Source: JAAEQG01 sp023133475
Lineage (GTDB): Bacteria; Planctomycetota; Phycisphaerae; UBA1845
DNA length: 6,638 bases
Reading direction: 5' to 3'
Assembly (NCBI GenBank): GCA_030631415.1
Contig: DAOVLE010000261.1
Coordinates: forward strand, 1-6,638
Under the pieces are notes generated by a model, which saw only the letters and a program-made list of their open reading frames with translations, had not been told where the DNA came from and made no database searches. The position numbers were made by a program, and so were the translations under genes. Positions 3,728 through 6,638 of the stretch are shown one piece after another. The first letter of the stretch is position 1. Every line of letters starts with the position of its first letter.

Positions 3728-6502
3728 CTATATCCCGTCAAAAGCGTTTTGGAATATGGTGAAATCTGCCAGGTCCACATCGGCATCGGTGCCCTCGAGG
3801 TCGGCCTGGTCGAATTGCTCCTGCGCACAATCAGCCGGGGGCGTGTGGACGCCGGGGCCGCTCATGCAGTCGGCAAAGATGGCATAGTCGTCCAGGTCTA
3901 CATCGCCGTCTGCGTCGAAGTCCCCACTCAGCCCGACCTGGCGAACATGCCCGTTTAGTACCGTCCCGCCGTTGTTGATGAATTCGGTGCGCCAGTAGAG
4001 ATGCAGGTTGTCCAGGTCCAGCACGGACCCGGCATTTAGAATCAGCGAGTCGACATACACGGCTTCGGCATCACCCCCCAGCCCACCACGATTGCCGTTA
4101 TCGGTATTATCCACCAACCGGGCCATGCCGATGCCCACGCCACCAACCGTCAGCATGGCGAGCGCAAAATTGTCGGCGTAACCGTCCGTCACCGCCCCTT
4201 TGTCCTCGCAGGCGACCTCCAGGTCGGAGAACTCTTCGGAACCTCCCTCGTAGATCAGATGTAGGTTGGCCAGACCCGCCAAGTTAGCTTCATCGGTGTT
4301 CAGCATCTCGAAGTCCGCGCCGGTCATGTGGATCGTCGCACCAGGCACCGCGGTGAAGGTGCTGTCTTCACCGAAAATCAGCTTGTTTGAGACGGTAATC
4401 TGAGCAGCAGAATCGTCTATGTTGAGTGTTCCGCTGCCCGGGAAGTAATAGTCCCAACCTACCTCGAAATCTCTAACACTCAGAACACCGCCTGAGATTG
4501 TATATATTCCGCTGGATCCGAGAAAGGAACCGATGCCGATCGTGCCATCAATTGTGTGGTCTCCACCGGTTTGGACGAATGTGCCCGTGCCATTAAGCCC
4601 CACATACTCTTTGTTAGCGGAGAGTTGAGCATCCCCACTAAGTTCGTATCGCCCCTCTGCGCCTGAACCGCTGCCAATGTAAAGTGTTGCGTTGATGGTG
4701 TTGGTTCCTCCCGTATGGATGTACGTTCCAGTATGATCGCGACCTACATACAAGCATCCATCGGGCACACTGGTGCCGGAGATAATCATGTCACCACCGG
4801 TTTGCATAAACAGAGCCGTATTGTTCTTCCCAATATACACGGTGTAGGCTGAGAGCCAACCCTCGTTGATTCCCGAAATGCTGTTGTCCACCGTAAGTGT
4901 GCCCCTGCCCATATTGACCGTGCCTCCATTGGAGACCATTACTCCTCCCTGCAAGTCAAAGGAAGCGTACCAACCATAATCAATAGCGTTTATGGTGCCC
5001 TGACAATCAATATGACCTTCCACCAGTCCCACCCAGCCGTCCAATATTTCGCCAGGGTTCACAACCAGAGTAGAGCCGGATTCGAGTAATCTTCCCTCGT
5101 TGATGAAGTTGTCAAAAACATCTGTAGGATGATGACCTGTGGCATAAACGGTAAACGCATTTGTCCCGACGATAAGCGTAGCCTGCTCCGCGCCATAGAT
5201 ACTTCCTTGGGACAGGTTCAACATGGACGCATTGTAAGCATCAATGGTCACGGAACTTCCGAGAAGATCGAGTTCGCCGGCAACGTTGAGGCTGCCGTTG
5301 ATGGTCAACTCGCCACCGGTGAATTCATAGCGGCCGATACTGTCAATACTCAGATAGCTTGTGGTGTTCGAGCCGCCACTTTGACGAAATTGTCCCGTTC
5401 CTTCACCCCCATAACAGATCGTTTCCTCTTGAGACGACAGTTCCCCCGTGCTGCTCAATTCGTACGTTCCCGTTCCATAATTATCGGGGCCAACTCTGAG
5501 AGCACCACTGATTGCATGCGTTCCGCCGGAGTGGATGAATTCGCCAGTGCACCCTTCTCCGCTAAGGATCCATGTGACATACGTGGATAGGCTCCCCTCC
5601 GTCAGAGCATAGCTGCTAGTACTGCCGGAGTCGTAGCACTGGATGAACAGAGTGGAGGTCGTAACTGTCCCCCCCGATTGGGAGAATGAACCCGCATCCG
5701 ATCCACCGACTCGCAGAGTACCCGCCGATATCTGTCCGGTGCCGCTTAATTCATAAGTTCCCCTGGAGCCCTGCCGAAAACCGACCCTGATAGTGCAAGA
5801 AGCAAGGTTAACAATCCCACCGGTTTGTATGAAATGGCCCGTACCCTCATAGCCCACATACAGATCCCTGCCGTTCCCTAACGGAAAGATCTCGCCCGTA
5901 CCGCTCAACTCGTATGTTCCCTCGGAATTCGGATGGTATCCAAGGTACAGCGCGTCAGACACGTCAGCCATACCGCCCGTATGCGTGAAGTGGCCGGTGC
6001 CGTGGAAGCCGATGAAGTCCAGGGAGGTTACGGCATCCGCCGCACTCATTTCAAACGACCCAAAGGATCCCGGCCCGTAGCCAATGTAATGCAGGCCGTA
6101 CGGGTAGATAGACCCCCCTACCAGATTGAAGTGTCCCGTCCCCTCATAGCCGACATACAGATTATCATAAACATATATATAGCCCTCATTTTGCGTGACC
6201 GTACCGGAGTCGCTGGCTGCAAAGCCCAAGCATAATTCCTTGATGTAGTAGACCCAATCATCGCCGATGTAGTAGACAGACTCGACAGCGGGATCAGCCT
6301 CGTTAATCAATGCTTCCCCACCGTTGTTGATATAAGCATAATCACCCGACACCGGCACCCCGTTGTCCCAATTGGCCTGGTCGAACCAGTCTCCCGGAGT
6401 TGCCGGGTCGTGCTGCCAATAGGTGACATCAGCCCGCGCCGTGGTCGGCAGAGCCAGACACGCCATCATCACAATGGCAGTTGCAAATTTAGGGGATTGC
6501 AT
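3728..6502 (-). CDS. Secreted beta-solenoid repeat protein with C-terminal dockerin-like tail
   Basis: The 924-residue protein starts at ATG 6502, chosen because AAAGGAG sits 6 nt upstream and a clear signal peptide follows at once (MQSPKFATAIVMMACLALPT, TARA; likely cleavage after A24). The frame continues upstream to 6574 but those 24 codons lack signal character. The body is built from two alternating motifs, as in autotransporter-type beta-strand repeats. Nine copies resemble GTGHFIQTGG (from residues 121, 168, 220, 269, 318, 368, 561, 590 and 638), and about eight resemble GTYELSGTGEL (for example 195-205, 248-258, 345-355, 617-627), with LYVGYEG-like linkers. The tail has DFDADGDVDLDDYAIF (861-876), a good calcium loop, and a second, degenerate one, TDADVDLADFTIFQ (905-918). 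No outer-membrane barrel, LPxTG or PEP anchor is seen. It is probably exported and surface-attached or released; ligand unknown. Tails like this are common in planctomycete exported proteins, often without known cohesins. Confidence 0.88.
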   Translation of the reverse strand: MQSPKFATAIVMMACLALPTTARADVTYWQHDPATPGDWFDQANWDNGVPVSGDYAYINNGGEALINEADPAVESVYYIGDDWVYYIKELCLGFAASDSGTVTQNEGYIYVYDNLYVGYEGTGHFNLVGGSIYPYGLHYIGYGPGSFGSFEMSAADAVTSLDFIGFHGTGHFTHTGGMADVSDALYLGYHPNSEGTYELSGTGEIFPLGNGRDLYVGYEGTGHFIQTGGIVNLASCTIRVGFRQGSRGTYELSGTGQISAGTLRVGGSDAGSFSQSGGTVTTSTLFIQCYDSGSTSSYALTEGSLSTYVTWILSGEGCTGEFIHSGGTHAISGALRVGPDNYGTGTYELSSTGELSSQEETICYGGEGTGQFRQSGGSNTTSYLSIDSIGRYEFTGGELTINGSLNVAGELDLLGSSVTIDAYNASMLNLSQGSIYGAEQATLIVGTNAFTVYATGHHPTDVFDNFINEGRLLESGSTLVVNPGEILDGWVGLVEGHIDCQGTINAIDYGWYASFDLQGGVMVSNGGTVNMGRGTLTVDNSISGINEGWLSAYTVYIGKNNTALFMQTGGDMIISGTSVPDGCLYVGRDHTGTYIHTGGTNTINATLYIGSGSGAEGRYELSGDAQLSANKEYVGLNGTGTFVQTGGDHTIDGTIGIGSFLGSSGIYTISGGVLSVRDFEVGWDYYFPGSGTLNIDDSAAQITVSNKLIFGEDSTFTAVPGATIHMTGADFEMLNTDEANLAGLANLHLIYEGGSEEFSDLEVACEDKGAVTDGYADNFALAMLTVGGVGIGMARLVDNTDNGNRGGLGGDAEAVYVDSLILNAGSVLDLDNLHLYWRTEFINNGGTVLNGHVRQVGLSGDFDADGDVDLDDYAIFADCMSGPGVHTPPADCAQEQFDQADLEGTDADVDLADFTIFQNAFDGI

Positions 6503-6508
6503 TTGAAA

Positions 6509-6515
6509 CTCCTTT
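6509..6515 (-). promoter_or_regulatory. Ribosome binding site of the solenoid gene
   Basis: AAAGGAG on the minus strand, followed by TTTCAA and then ATG at 6502. It is the clearest Shine-Dalgarno in the window and decides this start over the upstream in-frame codon at 6574. Confidence 0.8.
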
Positions 6516-6586
6516 CCTTTTCTTAGTATGACAGCGCTAGTGCCGTTTTCGGCGAGAGAGTTTGGTGGCGGCAAACTTGCGCTAGG

Positions 6587-6604
6587 CCCGGCATTTATGC
6601 CGGG
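6587..6604. repeat. Perfect 8-bp inverted repeat
   Basis: CCCGGCAT-TT-ATGCCGGG, about 85 bp upstream of the solenoid-gene start. It could be the end of a terminator for a gene beyond the right edge, an operator or a 5'-UTR hairpin. No U-run follows on either strand, and nothing in the window decides between these. Confidence 0.5.
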
Positions 6605-6638
6605 TATTGGAGTGGTTGCCTTTGCCCTCCCCCAGTTC

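Larger units (their letters stand above)
6503..6638. other. Upstream region of the solenoid gene
   Basis: Right-edge sequence before the solenoid gene. It holds the ribosome-binding site, a small GCCG-TTTT-CGGC hairpin (6542-6553), a palindrome (6587-6604) and two direct copies of gcgctag (6534-6540 and 6579-6585). In the minus sense CATACT (6530-6525) resembles a -10 box, but I find no matching -35 at a normal distance, so no promoter is called. Confidence 0.4.

Noticed and set aside
5129..5590. Plus-strand open frame of 153 codons inside the solenoid gene
   Set aside because: Antisense to a clearly real gene with signal peptide and regular repeats; no motif, and open by chance.
6503..6574. 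Upstream start of the solenoid gene at 6574
   Set aside because: The 24 extra residues have no signal-peptide character and precede a strong ribosome-binding site and a complete signal peptide starting at 6502.
6534..6585. Two direct copies of gcgctag as regulator-binding sites
   Set aside because: Seven bases with one recurrence is too little to call an operator.

Overview
The window reads as a piece of a planctomycete-like chromosome, probably near Phycisphaerae. That assignment is an inference from three things: a secreted beta-repeat protein with a C-terminal dockerin-like calcium-loop tail, GC-rich genes separated by families of short palindromes of the GTAG + GGCGGGT/ACCCGCC and GTCGGGTC/GACCCGAC kind, and translated short tandem repeats at a protein end. 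No rRNA or other taxonomic marker is present.

Every gene is on the minus strand, so transcription runs from high to low coordinates. In that order they are: a 924-residue secreted solenoid protein with a signal peptide and a dockerin-like tail (6502-3728); a 290-bp repeat-rich gap; a single-domain mannose-1-phosphate guanylyltransferase, manC-type (3437-2364); a roughly 250-bp block of stacked palindromic repeats; the Holliday-junction resolvase homologue RuvX/YqgF (2155-1661); and a polytopic GT-C-type glycosyltransferase-like membrane protein (1680-1) that is still open at the left edge. The first 135 bp at the right edge (6503-6638) is the upstream region of the solenoid gene.

The genes are mostly ordinary; the repeats are what stand out. 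Three loci carry paired inverted palindromes with outward GTAG/CTAC feet, the layout of REPINs (paired REP elements moved by RAYT transposases in other bacteria). One pair lies inside the reading frame at the start of the membrane-protein gene. One pair lies in a composite insert that separates manC from ruvX and is bounded by a perfect 22-bp direct repeat. That repeat contains the last codons and stop of manC and the point where ruvX homology begins, which suggests that manC and ruvX once overlapped or abutted and were pushed apart. The third pair lies 6 bp past the stop of the solenoid gene, next to a hairpin with perfect 28-bp arms and a 3-nt loop.

A functional link is possible but not shown: manC makes GDP-mannose, and a GT-C membrane enzyme uses lipid-linked or nucleotide-derived sugars, so the two could serve envelope polysaccharide or protein glycosylation. 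I did not find a defence system, CRISPR array, tRNA, rRNA or transposase gene in the window.
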